A DNA stretch of 64,000 bases from positions 372,001 to 436,000 of the forward strand of contig NZ_CP036433.1 in NCBI RefSeq assembly GCF_007751035.1, in the 5' to 3' direction. This document shows, one piece after another, positions 53,709 through 63,200 of this stretch (position 1 is its first letter; each line of letters opens with the position of its first letter). This DNA comes from Lignipirellula cremea (lineage in GTDB: Bacteria > Planctomycetota > Planctomycetia > Pirellulales > Pirellulaceae). The notes beneath the pieces are model-generated. The model ran no database searches. It worked only from the letters and a program-made list of their open reading frames with translations, and was not told the DNA's origin. A program made the position numbers and the translations under genes.

Positions 53709-54587
53709 ATGCGCGAAGTGGATTATTGTTCCGCGGCCCGAATTGATCTGTGCGAACTGGCTCCTCAGGGAATCCTTGAGGAGGATTCCCTGGCTGCGGT
53801 CACCCGCGTGGTCGAGGCGGCCCTGGCGAATCCGCTTGTGCATACCCTTTGTCTGACCGGTTCGGAGGAGACGTTTCTTCACGGAGCCGATCGCCGACAG
53901 TTTGCACGCTGGACGGCGGCCGACGATCTGCAGGCGTTGATGGAATTCACCCAGCGGGCCAATGCGCTCCTCACCCGGATTGCGCGCAGCCCGAAAAGGA
54001 CGGTCGCCTGGATTGAAGGGATCGCCGCCGGGGCCGGTTTGGAGCTGGCTCTGTCCTGTAAAGAGATCATCGCTGGACCGCGGGCCCGGTTTCGCCTGCC
54101 CGAGACGGCATTGGGAATTTATCCCGGCATGGGCGGGACTCAGCGATTGCCGCGTCGTCTGGGGAAAGGGCTGGCCAAAATGATGATCTACACGGGGGCA
54201 ATCGTGCCGGCCGACGCCGCCTGGCCAATTGGCCTGGTCGATCGGCGGGTCGATGCGGGCACGACGCTGGAGCAGCTTTTGGGTCAGCCTGTCCGCCAGG
54301 AAAAGGCTCCTGCCAGAGCGGAAAAATGGCAGCTGCTGGAACCGTTCTTTAATACGTATACCATCGAGCAGCTGCTGGACGAGCGTTTTCCGGCGCCAGG
54401 CGATGGAGTGCTGCAGCGGGCCCGTTGCGATCTGCTGCGGATGCCGGCTTCCGCCCTGCTGGCGGCCGAACGAGCGATTGACGGCGGCTTTCGTTTGCCG
54501 CTGGAGGACGGCCTGGCGTTAGAAATGGCTGGTCTGCCGGACATCTTTCGCACGCCCGAGGCACGGCAGCGGCTGGCGGCCGAGTAG
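53709..54587 (+). CDS. Enoyl-CoA hydratase/isomerase (crotonase) family protein
   Basis: 292 residues. The crotonase oxyanion-hole regions are 'GSEETFLHGADRRQFA' and 'EGIAAGAGLELALSC'; 'RFRLPETALGIYPGMGGTQRL' follows with the usual Glu position (core PE-ALG--PG-GGTQRL). Family members hydrate, dehydrate or shift double bonds of acyl thioesters. It is transcribed divergently from the megasynthase, so it may set or move a double bond in the growing chain, as isomerising dehydratases do in PUFA pathways. Ordinary beta-oxidation is the alternative. The Shine-Dalgarno is weak. Confidence 0.82.
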   Translation: MREVDYCSAARIDLCELAPQGILEEDSLAAVTRVVEAALANPLVHTLCLTGSEETFLHGADRRQFARWTAADDLQALMEFTQRANALLTRIARSPKRTVAWIEGIAAGAGLELALSCKEIIAGPRARFRLPETALGIYPGMGGTQRLPRRLGKGLAKMMIYTGAIVPADAAWPIGLVDRRVDAGTTLEQLLGQPVRQEKAPARAEKWQLLEPFFNTYTIEQLLDERFPAPGDGVLQRARCDLLRMPASALLAAERAIDGGFRLPLEDGLALEMAGLPDIFRTPEARQRLAAE

Positions 54588-54628
54588 CGTTTCTGCGAAC
54601 GGCCGGCCGACAGGCGATTCCTGTCGAA

Positions 54629-54676
54629 CCTATAAATAGCGACCCTATAAATAGCGAGAATCAAATAGCGAGAATC
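54629..54676 (+). repeat. Short tandem duplications with AAATAGCGA core
   Basis: In the gap between the converging crotonase and MBL-fold genes, AAATAGCGA occurs three times (54634, 54649, 54663). CCTATAAATAGCGA is present at 54629-54642 and 54644-54657 (15-bp period), and AAATAGCGAGAATC is exactly tandem at 54649-54662 and 54663-54676. A short inverted repeat, CCTTCC/GGAAGG (54690-54703), follows. This looks like replication-slippage expansion in a non-coding spacer. Confidence 0.7.
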
Positions 54677-54712
54677 GCGAGCTTTCTCCCCTTCCGGGGA
54701 AGGTCGCCCCGT

Positions 54713-55567
54713 TTAACTGCTGGCCCGTTCGTCGAAGACTTCGAACTCTTTCCGCGGATGGCGGCGGAGGCGGCTGACGGCGATCTGCGGGTCATGCTCC
54801 CACAGTATCCACCAGCCTTTGTCGGCGGCTTCGCCCAGCAGTTGCGGCTTTTTCCGGCGGGTCATCAGGGGAAACAGGTCGTACGCAGTGCACCACATGC
54901 GCCGCAGGTGCGAGGCGGCTGGAACCAGATCGCCGGGAAACAGGGCGGCCTCTCCATCGGATTCGAAGAGCACGGCCTGGTGCCCACGGGTATGGCCGCC
55001 GGTGACGCGGGTGGTGAGCCCGAGGGCGATTTCCTGGTCGCCGTGCAGCAATTCGAGTCGGCCCGATTGTTCCATCGCCGTGAAATCCTGGGGCAGATAG
55101 GTGCCGGCGAACTCGGGCGCTCGGCTGATGGCGTCTTCCCAGTCCCAGCGGTTGACCAGATAACGAGCCCGCGGAAAGGCAAGCTGCGGCTGTCGCGGCG
55201 CGGCCCAGGAAGACGCTCCGCCGACATGATCCCAGTGCAGATGGCTGAACAGCACGATATCGACCTGTTCCGGCTCCACGCCGCAGGCGGCCAGCCGCTC
55301 GATCAGCGGATCGCCTGGCTCCAGGGCGTGCGACTTGCGATCCAGGGGGGAGAGCTTTTCGCCTTGTCCCGTGTCGACCAGCACGGTGAGCCCATCGCGG
55401 CGGGCCAGGATGCAGCGGATCGCATACGGCAGCATGTTCTGTTCATCGGGCGGGGTGAACTTCTCCCAGACCTGGCGCGGCACCACGCCATACATGACGC
55501 CGCCGTCCAGCCGAAAACGGCCCGCTTCCAGAACATCGATTTGCCAGCGACCCAGTTGCAACGTCAT
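54713..55567 (-). CDS. MBL-fold metallo-hydrolase
   Basis: 284 residues. The zinc-binding motif HxHxDH is present as 'SHLHWDHVGG' (about residues 103-112), with a later His in 'GGHTRGHQAVL' and an Asp in 'LFPGDLVPA'. It is a cytosolic member of the lactonase/quorum-quenching-like branch ('VLVDTGQGEKLSP', 'YLVNRWDWEDAI'). AGGAA lies upstream of the ATG at 55567. Some MBL-fold enzymes act as free-standing thioesterases for polyketide synthases, so a release or editing role for the nearby megasynthase is possible. Lactone or phosphate-ester hydrolysis is equally possible. Confidence 0.8.
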   Translation of the reverse strand: MTLQLGRWQIDVLEAGRFRLDGGVMYGVVPRQVWEKFTPPDEQNMLPYAIRCILARRDGLTVLVDTGQGEKLSPLDRKSHALEPGDPLIERLAACGVEPEQVDIVLFSHLHWDHVGGASSWAAPRQPQLAFPRARYLVNRWDWEDAISRAPEFAGTYLPQDFTAMEQSGRLELLHGDQEIALGLTTRVTGGHTRGHQAVLFESDGEAALFPGDLVPAASHLRRMWCTAYDLFPLMTRRKKPQLLGEAADKGWWILWEHDPQIAVSRLRRHPRKEFEVFDERASS

Positions 55568-55765
55568 GCAGATTCCTGCGCAGAACGTAATTGAAATTCT
55601 TTCCCGTGCATGTCATTGTAATTACCGACCGGCTCCCCTGGCAGGAAAGTTCCGGGAGTCCAGGATTCGTCCCTCCCCGAAAACGGCTGCAGGCGGTTGC
55701 CGGATGATTAACGGCGGCGCAGGGGACGGCCGGCAGCGGGCGTCGCCTGGCGATTACTTGATGAA

Positions 55766-58138
55766 GTGAATACTTTGAGCCGAATACTCAGCGACGCATT
55801 TTTCACCACCCATCGACGGGCTCTGTTGCTGCTGGCTCTTTGTCTGGCGCCCGTGTTCTGGTACTGCGCGGAACGAGCGCTGGAAACGAACCTGAACGAC
55901 CCAATGGAATGGCTGCCGAGCCATTTCGACGAGACGCGCCGCCTGATGGAGTTTGGCGCGCTCTTTGGCAGCGACAGCTTTTTTGTGATCAGCTGGCCGG
56001 GCGCCACGCTCGACGACCCGCGGATTCCGGCGCTGGCGAAAGAGCTGGAGCAGGTGCGTTTTGACGGGAAGCCGCTGTTTGGCATGTTGACCAGCGGCGG
56101 CGAAATTGTCGACACCCTGCAGCAGCCGCCTTTGGAATTGTCCCGCGAGCAGGCGATCGAGCGGCTGGAAGGAATCCTGATCGGCCGGGAAACGGGGGTG
56201 ACGGGCGTGATTGGCACGCTGCAGCAGTTCACTCCCGCCGCGCAGCATTTTGGTTACGACGCAGTGCAGCAGGCGATCGCCCAGACGCCGGGGCTGGATC
56301 CGGCCAGCGTCAAACTGGCGGGCACGGCGTTTGATGGGGTGTTTATCGACCTCGCCAGCCAGCACGGTTTGTACGCGATCATGATCACCTGTTATGTGAT
56401 TTCGTTCGTCCTGCTGCTGGTCAGTTTTCGCAATCTGTCGATCGCCGGGGCGGTGATGGCGGTATCGATTTTGAATCAATATATGACGATGGCTTTGGTC
56501 TGGCTGGCCGGCAGCCATATGGACAGTATCCTGCTGGTGGCGCCGTCGCTGGTTTATGTACTGAGCATTTCCACCGGCGTGCATCTGGTGAATTACTACC
56601 GCGATGCGCTGCACCATTACCCGGCCGCCGAGGCTCCCACCTGGGCCGTAAGGCAGGGACTAACTCCGTGCACCGTGGCGGCGGCGACGACGGCTTTGGG
56701 GCTGATCTCGTTGACGGCCAGTTACCTGGCTCCGATCGAGCGGTTTGGCGTGTTCGCTTCGGTCGGCGTGCTGATCTCGACCGGTTTGAGCCTGCTGTTT
56801 CTGCCGGCCTTTCTGGCCGGGATTGCACCTGGCAAATGGTGCGTGGCCGACGACGAAACGGTCAGCGACGCCGCCGCCGAGAAACGCCTGCAGCAGCGGT
56901 TGCGCAAGTGGAACGCGCTGGCGAAGGGGATCGCCCTGGCGACTCCGCTAGTCCTGCTGTTGCTGCTGGCCGTGGGTGCGGCAGGTCTGGGAGGGCTGTA
57001 TCGGCTGCAGGCTTCGGCCCGCATTCATGATATGTTTTCGCCGCAAGCAAAGGTGATCCAGGACTACGCCTGGCTGGAGCAGGCGATCGGGCCGCTGGTG
57101 CCTGTCGAGGTCGTGCTGCAGTTTCCCCGCCAGTCGGCGCCGCCGGAAGAGCTGCTGCGGCGGCTGCGTCTGGTGCGGAGCGCGCAAGCCGCGGTCGGTT
57201 CGCTGGAGCATGTCGACGCCACGCTTTCGGCTTTGAATTTCTCCCCCGATCTGCCGCCGGAGCCGACGGGCCGGCTGAGCATGCGGGACCTGGTGCGCCA
57301 GCGCGTGCTGCAGAAAAAGCTGGTCGCCAGCGAAGTCGATTTTGTCGACCTGCGCATGCTGCACGCTGGCGACGACTGGGAGTCCTGGCGGATCAGCGGG
57401 CGCGTCTCCTCCGGGAAGACGATCGATATGAAACAGGTGCTGCGCCAGGTCCGCGAGGCGATGCAGCCGGTCGCCGCCGACATGGCGGTTGCCTGGCCCG
57501 ACGCCCAGGTGCTGTACTCGGGCAGCATGCCCATTCTGCAGCGGACGCAGGAGCAGTTGCTGGAAGACCTGATGGTCAGCTTTATGATTGCGTTCGTGTT
57601 TATCGCCATCGCCATTGCCGTGATGCTGATGGTGCACGCCGCACCGGAGTTCCAGGCGGCGCCTGGCTTGCTGTCGCAGCTGCTGATTGCCGTACGCTGC
57701 CTGTTTGCCGCCCTGGCGGCGATGATCCCGAATGTGCTGCCGTTTGCCGTGGTGTTTGGCGCCATGGGCTGGCTGGGTGTGAAGATTGAGATCGGCACCG
57801 TGATGACGGCGACCGTCGCCATGGGAGTCGCGGTCGACGATACGCTGCACTTTGTCACCTGGTTCCGGCGGTCGGTGCTGGCCGGTTCTTCGCGGCTGTC
57901 GGCGATTGCCTTTGGTTACCGGCATTGCGGGGCCGCCATGATTCAAACCAGCGTGATCTGCGGCGTGGGTCTGCTGGGCTTTACGCTCAGCGAGTTCGGC
58001 CCGATGCAGCGGTTTGCCTGGCTCATGTTCAGTATGCTGTTGACCGCGTTGCTGGCGGATCTGGTTGTCTTGCCGGCGCTGCTCTACAGTCCGCTGGGCC
58101 GATTGTTCACCCCGCCTGGCGTGCCGCGGCGGGACTAG
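55766..58138 (+). CDS. MMPL/RND-superfamily membrane transporter
   Basis: 790 residues, GTG start. Two homologous halves each have one membrane helix, a large extracytoplasmic loop and five further helices. The second membrane bundle carries 'GTVMTATVAMGVAVDDTLHFVTWFRRS' (core MGVAVDDT-H), the polar proton-relay region of MMPL/Patched-type RND proteins; the first half has 'VLVAPSLVYVLSISTGVHLVNYYRD' in the matching place (core S-GVH--NYYRD). Members move hydrophobic lipids (mycobacterial MmpL substrates, hopanoids). Its position beside the lipid-type megasynthase locus suggests it could export that product, though a 300-bp gap and the MBL gene lie between. Confidence 0.83.
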   Translation: MNTLSRILSDAFFTTHRRALLLLALCLAPVFWYCAERALETNLNDPMEWLPSHFDETRRLMEFGALFGSDSFFVISWPGATLDDPRIPALAKELEQVRFDGKPLFGMLTSGGEIVDTLQQPPLELSREQAIERLEGILIGRETGVTGVIGTLQQFTPAAQHFGYDAVQQAIAQTPGLDPASVKLAGTAFDGVFIDLASQHGLYAIMITCYVISFVLLLVSFRNLSIAGAVMAVSILNQYMTMALVWLAGSHMDSILLVAPSLVYVLSISTGVHLVNYYRDALHHYPAAEAPTWAVRQGLTPCTVAAATTALGLISLTASYLAPIERFGVFASVGVLISTGLSLLFLPAFLAGIAPGKWCVADDETVSDAAAEKRLQQRLRKWNALAKGIALATPLVLLLLLAVGAAGLGGLYRLQASARIHDMFSPQAKVIQDYAWLEQAIGPLVPVEVVLQFPRQSAPPEELLRRLRLVRSAQAAVGSLEHVDATLSALNFSPDLPPEPTGRLSMRDLVRQRVLQKKLVASEVDFVDLRMLHAGDDWESWRISGRVSSGKTIDMKQVLRQVREAMQPVAADMAVAWPDAQVLYSGSMPILQRTQEQLLEDLMVSFMIAFVFIAIAIAVMLMVHAAPEFQAAPGLLSQLLIAVRCLFAALAAMIPNVLPFAVVFGAMGWLGVKIEIGTVMTATVAMGVAVDDTLHFVTWFRRSVLAGSSRLSAIAFGYRHCGAAMIQTSVICGVGLLGFTLSEFGPMQRFAWLMFSMLLTALLADLVVLPALLYSPLGRLFTPPGVPRRD

Positions 58139-58501
58139 CACGCCAGGCTTCTGGCCGTTCGGAAGCGGACCTGGGAGCTGGCTGTTTGCCCTTGGTTTTT
58201 GGTCGTTCTGTGTGCAAACGCCTGGACGGTGGGCAGAAAAAAGAGCTATGCTTTGATGTTGCTTTTCCTTTTCTTCTCTTTCTTCTTGTCTGCGGCCAGC
58301 TCCTGGAATGCCGTCAGGGCGCGAACGTCTTTCGCGATGCGACAGGCGACGAACTGCCTGATTGCGCGCTTGTTTTCCAGAGCCAGGCCTCCCCTGCTAT
58401 GTCCTGAAATCGTCGCCGTGACGCGACGGAATGCAAAGTGCATTCGGACCAGGCCTGCGTTATCCTTGATGGTTTCGTTCCTGTTGAGTCTGAAAGATAC
58501 T
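58139..58501. other. Intergenic region upstream of metalloprotease-like gene
   Basis: 363 bp with mixed signals. The plus-strand frame of the following gene stays open through it but is not protein-like. On the minus strand, 58443-58246 would encode a 65-residue basic peptide ending in a Lys-rich tail; it has no clear Shine-Dalgarno or homologue that I recognise, so it is noted but not called as a gene. A T/C-rich tract lies at about 58262-58290. No confident promoter. Confidence 0.35.
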
Positions 58502-59476
58502 ATGTGCTGCCGCAGATTCGTTCGGTCTTTGGCCCTGATCGGGGCAACCTGGTTCTTGCTGGGCGGAGGGGGTTTGGCCCTGGCCCAGGAAGGCGACGCC
58601 CGTCTTCGCAAGCGGATTGCCGAGCTGGAAGCAGAGAATCTAGCGCTCCGCAAAATTGTGGTGTCGGTGCAGAACGCCATCAAAGCGGTTCCCCCGGCGA
58701 CGCTCCCGTTATCGACGGCCCCGTCCGCCCTGCGGATTGTGGTGATGCCGGGCGACTGGGACGGATCGCAACTGGCGGACATCACCAAGGTCTGCGAATC
58801 GGCCGCCGCCATGATTGCTTCGCGGCTGCCCGATGACGGCTTTGCTCCCATTCTGGTGGAACGAGGAACCTCGGGTCCGATCACGCTGTACAAACGGGGC
58901 GAAGGAAACGAACACCGCGTGCGGTTGGACACCGGCGGCCAGCGCTGGGCCCAGTGCGCCTATCAGTTTTCGCATGAGTTCTGCCACATTGTCTGCAACT
59001 ATCGCAATGTCAAGAATCCGCAAATGTGGTTTGAAGAAACCTTGTGTGAAACGGCTTCTTTATATTCTTTGCGACAGATGGCGGTCACATGGGAGACGAA
59101 GCCGCCTTACTCCAACTGGAAGAGCTATTCATCCGCGCTGGCCAGCTATGCCCAGGATCGTATCAAAGCACATCCGCCCAAGGCTGTGTCTGTAGGCCAG
59201 TTCTATCGGATGAACCAGGCGGAGCTGGAAAAGAACGCCGTCAATCGGCCGTTGAATACCTATATCGCCGTGCAGTTGTTGCCGATCTTTGAAGCGACGC
59301 CCGACGGCTGGCAGTCGCTGCGGTATCTCAACCTGGGACCGGCGGAAGAGAACCTTTCGTTCCCTGCTTACCTGGCCGGCTGGTACGATCGGGCGCCCGC
59401 CAAACATCAGCCCTTTATCCGCGAGATCGCCGCCCAGTTCTACGTGGGACTGCCGCTGGCCAAAAAGGAGAACTAA
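58502..59476 (+). CDS. Secreted HExxH metalloprotease-like protein
   Basis: 324 residues from the ATG at 58502, followed by a signal peptide (to about residue 28, ending LALAQ). The frame is open to 58199 and another ATG lies at 58469. A short coiled coil (residues about 32-55, 'LRKRIAELEAENLALRKIV') is followed by the catalytic domain with zinc motif HEFCH (HExxH) in 'FSHEFCHIVCNY', and a candidate third ligand Glu in 'WFEETLCETASL', 20-25 residues later, as in gluzincins. It is probably an extracytoplasmic peptidase; family and substrate are not recognised. Confidence 0.7.
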   Translation: MCCRRFVRSLALIGATWFLLGGGGLALAQEGDARLRKRIAELEAENLALRKIVVSVQNAIKAVPPATLPLSTAPSALRIVVMPGDWDGSQLADITKVCESAAAMIASRLPDDGFAPILVERGTSGPITLYKRGEGNEHRVRLDTGGQRWAQCAYQFSHEFCHIVCNYRNVKNPQMWFEETLCETASLYSLRQMAVTWETKPPYSNWKSYSSALASYAQDRIKAHPPKAVSVGQFYRMNQAELEKNAVNRPLNTYIAVQLLPIFEATPDGWQSLRYLNLGPAEENLSFPAYLAGWYDRAPAKHQPFIREIAAQFYVGLPLAKKEN

Positions 59477-59680
59477 GCAGACGGGGATCGGCGGGTCGAT
59501 TGTCGCCTTTTCCCTCGGCCGTCATTTCCTTGCCGACAACTTTCGGCCGAAAGCTTTCGTGGGGTCGTCTTTGCGATACCGTGCTTGATAACAGGACGGA
59601 ACCAAAGTCCGGCCGTCCGCCGACCACCGGCCCGCCGACCAGCGGCCGGCGAGCGGGAGAAGCGGATCACGCGCTACCGT

Positions 59681-60193
59681 TTAATGCTCGTGGTCGCCAT
59701 GGGCTTCTTCTTGGAAGTCGCCCGAGTACGGCGTGCCGTCGACGACGCCGGTGATCGTCCCTTCGTATTCCTGGACGACGCCGAGGCCTTCATTGGTCCC
59801 GACAAAACGCGAGGCGGATCCTTCTGCGTCCCCTTCCTGCGGCGAGGCTTTCAGGGCGACTTGCATGACGGGATCCTTGATGCTGAGCTGGATCTCTTCC
59901 GCACTGATCGGGGCCGGCGTTTTCTCATCGTCGCCCAGGATATAAACGGTCGCTTCCTGCTGGCTGTGATCGACGGTGAATTCCACATGGAACTTGCCGC
60001 CGCCCCAGTCCGCGACCACGCCGTCGTGCGGACCGGCGCGGTGGCCGTGTTCGCCATGCGCATGGCCATGGTCGTCCGCCGCCTTCTTTGTATCGGCGGT
60101 CGGCCTGGCGGGATCGTCCTTGGTGCAACCGGTCGACAGCGCCAGCGCGCCCAGGGCCAGGAACAAAGAGAACATTACTGTGAACTTTTTCAT
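59681..60193 (-). CDS. His-rich lipoprotein of heavy-metal efflux locus
   Basis: 170 residues from the ATG at 60191-60193, which has AGGAG 10 bases upstream; a TTG at 60202 is a poorer alternative. The lipobox LSTGC ends a clear signal peptide, so the mature protein begins at a lipidated Cys about residue 23. Next comes a metal-binding-type His cluster ('DDHGHAHGEHGHRAGPHDG', residues about 40-60), then a beta-rich domain ending in another His pair (GDHEH). It lies 89 bp after the RND pump gene in the same orientation. Likely a periplasmic or envelope metal-binding partner of the pump; family not recognised. Confidence 0.72.
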   Translation of the reverse strand: MKKFTVMFSLFLALGALALSTGCTKDDPARPTADTKKAADDHGHAHGEHGHRAGPHDGVVADWGGGKFHVEFTVDHSQQEATVYILGDDEKTPAPISAEEIQLSIKDPVMQVALKASPQEGDAEGSASRFVGTNEGLGVVQEYEGTITGVVDGTPYSGDFQEEAHGDHEH

Positions 60194-60282
60194 CGGGTCC
60201 AACTCCTGTCAAAAAATATCCGCCAGGGCCTGCCGCCATGGCGGGCCGAAAAACTGGCAAGGTTTCAACCGTCCCTTTGCAT

Positions 60283-63200
60283 CTAGATAAAACGGTCCGG
60301 CGCGCTGGCTTCCTGCTGATGCATCTGCGCCACATGGGCCGCGTCCTGGCCGCTGAATCGCCAGAACAGGCCAGGGTGAATCAGGAACTCGCAAAAGGTC
60401 GAAGTGACCAGCCCGCCCAGAATCACCGTGGCGACCGGGTACAGAATCTCGCGCCCCGGTTCCTGCCCGCCCCAGACCAGCGGAGCCAGCCCCATGCCGG
60501 CCGTCAAAGCAGTCATCAGGACGGGCGCCAGGCGTTCCAGGCTGCCGCGCAGAATCATCGCCTGGGAGAATTCTTCTCCCTCTTCCCCCATCAGGTGAAT
60601 GTAATGGGTGACGAGCAAAATGCCGTTCCGCACGGCGATGCCGCCCAGCGAAATGAAGCCGACCAGGCTGGCCACCGTCAGATCCTGCTGCGTAAGGACC
60701 AGCGCCATCACGCCGCCGATAAAGGCCGTCGGCAAGGCGTTAAGAATCTGGAGCACGATCCGCACCGAAGGGAACAGGATCATCAGCACCACAAACATGC
60801 CGACGACCGCGACTCCAGCCAGGATCAGAATCAGCCGCGTCGCGCGCTGCTGGCTTTCAAACTGACCGCCGTATTCGACGAAGTACCCCTCAGGCATTGC
60901 CACCTGGTTCTGCACGCGCTGTTGAATTTCGGCGACTGCGCTGGCCAGGTCGCGGTCCTGCGTGTTGCAGCGGATGACGATCCGGCGCTGGGCGTTTTCG
61001 CGGTTGACAGCGTTCGGCCCGGTTCCTTCGCCAACATCGGCCAACTCCTGCAGCTCGATCTGGCCACGGTCGTTCGGCAGGTCGATCCGCAACTTCCCCA
61101 GGTTGGCGTAGTCGGTGCGATAGCTTTCCTCCAGGCGAATCATCAGATCGAACCTTCGCTGCCCTTCCAGCACCTGCGACACGACTTCCCCCTGTAACGC
61201 GGTCTGCAGGATGCGGGCCACATAGCCGCGGGTCAGTCCATGGAAAGCCAGGTCGTCGGGCCGCAAACGGATATGCAGTTCTTCCGCCTGGCGGATCGGT
61301 TCGACGACGGGCGTGGTCAGGCCCGGCACGGACTGGATGGTCGCCCTGACCTTCTCGGCCAGTTGCTGCAGCGTGTCGAGATCGTCGCCGTGGATCTTGA
61401 TGGCGATCTGCGCGTACACGCCGGAGACCATGTGGCTGATGAGATGCGCGAGCGGTTGTTCGACTTCGATATCGACGCCGGGGACTTCTTCTTTCAGGTC
61501 TTCCAGCAGTTCGCCGATGACCTCTTCCCGATGGCGTGTCGAGTCGGGATTCATGCTGAGAATGTACTCGCCCACGTTGACGGGCGAGGCGTGCTCATCC
61601 ATCTCGGCCCGGCCGGTGCGGCGGACAAAGTACAGGATCTCGCCGTCAGGACGCTGGTCGGTTTTCTGCTGCTCGCGGAAGCGGGCGTCGATGATGGCCG
61701 AGGTGCGGTTCGACGCATCCAGCGAAGAGCCGGGCGGCAGCGTGACGTTCACCTGTACGCTGCCTTCATCAAATTGCGGCAGGAAGTTCTGCCCCAGTTG
61801 GGCGAACTGCCACGCAGCCAACGCCACGCCGATCCAGGTCGCCAGCAACAGCAGCAACGGCGCCGCCATGCTGAGCCGAATCAGGCCGCTTGTCGCCCCT
61901 TTCAAGCGGCGAAGCAGCCAGCCGTCATGATCGCGATGGGTCGCCTGCGACTGGGGCAACAGGTAGTAAGACAGAACCGGCGTAACCGTCAGCGACACCA
62001 CCAGCGAAGCCAGAATCGACACGATGTACGCCACTCCCAGCGGGGCGAACAGGCGGCCTTCCACACCCGACAGGGCGAACAGCGGCAAGAACACCAGGAT
62101 CACCACGGCCGTGCCGAACACGATCGCGCTGCGGATCTCCTTGCTCGCTTCATACACGACTTCGAGCGGCGGTTTTGGCTTCTCCAGGGCGTTGTTCTCC
62201 TTCAATCGCCGGAAGATATTCTCGACGTCGACAATCGCATCGTCGACCAGTTCCCCCATCGCGACGGCCAGGCCGCCCAGCGTCATCACGTTGATCGACA
62301 GCTCCGTACCGGTGATGAATCCAATCAGCCGGAAGACGAGCGTGGTAATCACCAGCGACAACGGAATGGCGGTCAGCGTGATGAAGGTGGTGCGAAAGTT
62401 CAGCAGGAACAGAAACAGAATAATGATCACCAGCACCGCCCCCATAACGAGCGCTTCCCCCACGTTGAAGATGCCGCGATCAATAAAGTTCTTCAGGCGA
62501 AACAGCTCCGAGTTAATGAGGATGTCGGCCGGCAGTGAGGCTTCCGATTCCGCAAAGGCGGCGGCCACGTTGTCGGTCAGCACGCGCGTATCAACATGCG
62601 GCTGTTTGACGACCGTAAACACCACGCCGGGCCGGCCGTTGATGGCGCCGTCCCCCCGTTTCAGCTGCGGGCCTTCCGTCACGTTCGCCACCTGGCCAAG
62701 CAGGATCGTGCGGCGGTCGTTCACTTTCACCGGCGTTTTTCGCAGATCTTCCAGCACCACGCGGGAGTCGGGCCCCAGCCGGCCGAGGATGCGCACGGGT
62801 CGTTCGGTCTCGCCCGTGATGGCGAAGCCGCCGCTGGTGTTGATATTGCTTTCCTGCAACGCCTGTTCGACGTTCTGCAGGGTCACGCCGTACTCCAGCA
62901 AGGCGGTCGGATCGACGAGGATCTGGTACTGCTTCCGGTCGCCGCCCATTTGAAAGACTTCGGCCACGCCGGTCACCTTGAGGATCCGCGGCCGGATTAC
63001 CCAGTCGGAGATCGTCCGCAGGGACATCTGCCGCTGGCCCTCAGTAGGAAAGTAAATCTCCACCGGTTTGCCGGCAATGCTCAGCCGCGCCGTGCGGCCC
63101 GGTTGATCGGAAGCCGCCGCGCCGCCCCGTGGCTGCTCCACCCAGAGCAGATCGGCGTAGTCGATCTTCTCCCAGGTGTCGTGACGTCGTCGATCGCCCG

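Noticed and set aside
58246-58443. Possible 65-residue basic peptide on the minus strand upstream of the metalloprotease-like gene
   Set aside because: Amphipathic look and Lys-rich tail are suggestive, but there is no clear Shine-Dalgarno, promoter or recognised homologue; kept only as a note in the intergenic entry.
59540-59553. Perfect 14-bp palindrome CTTTCGGCCGAAAG as a terminator between converging genes
   Set aside because: It can form only a short hairpin with no usable loop and is not followed by a T-run on either strand.
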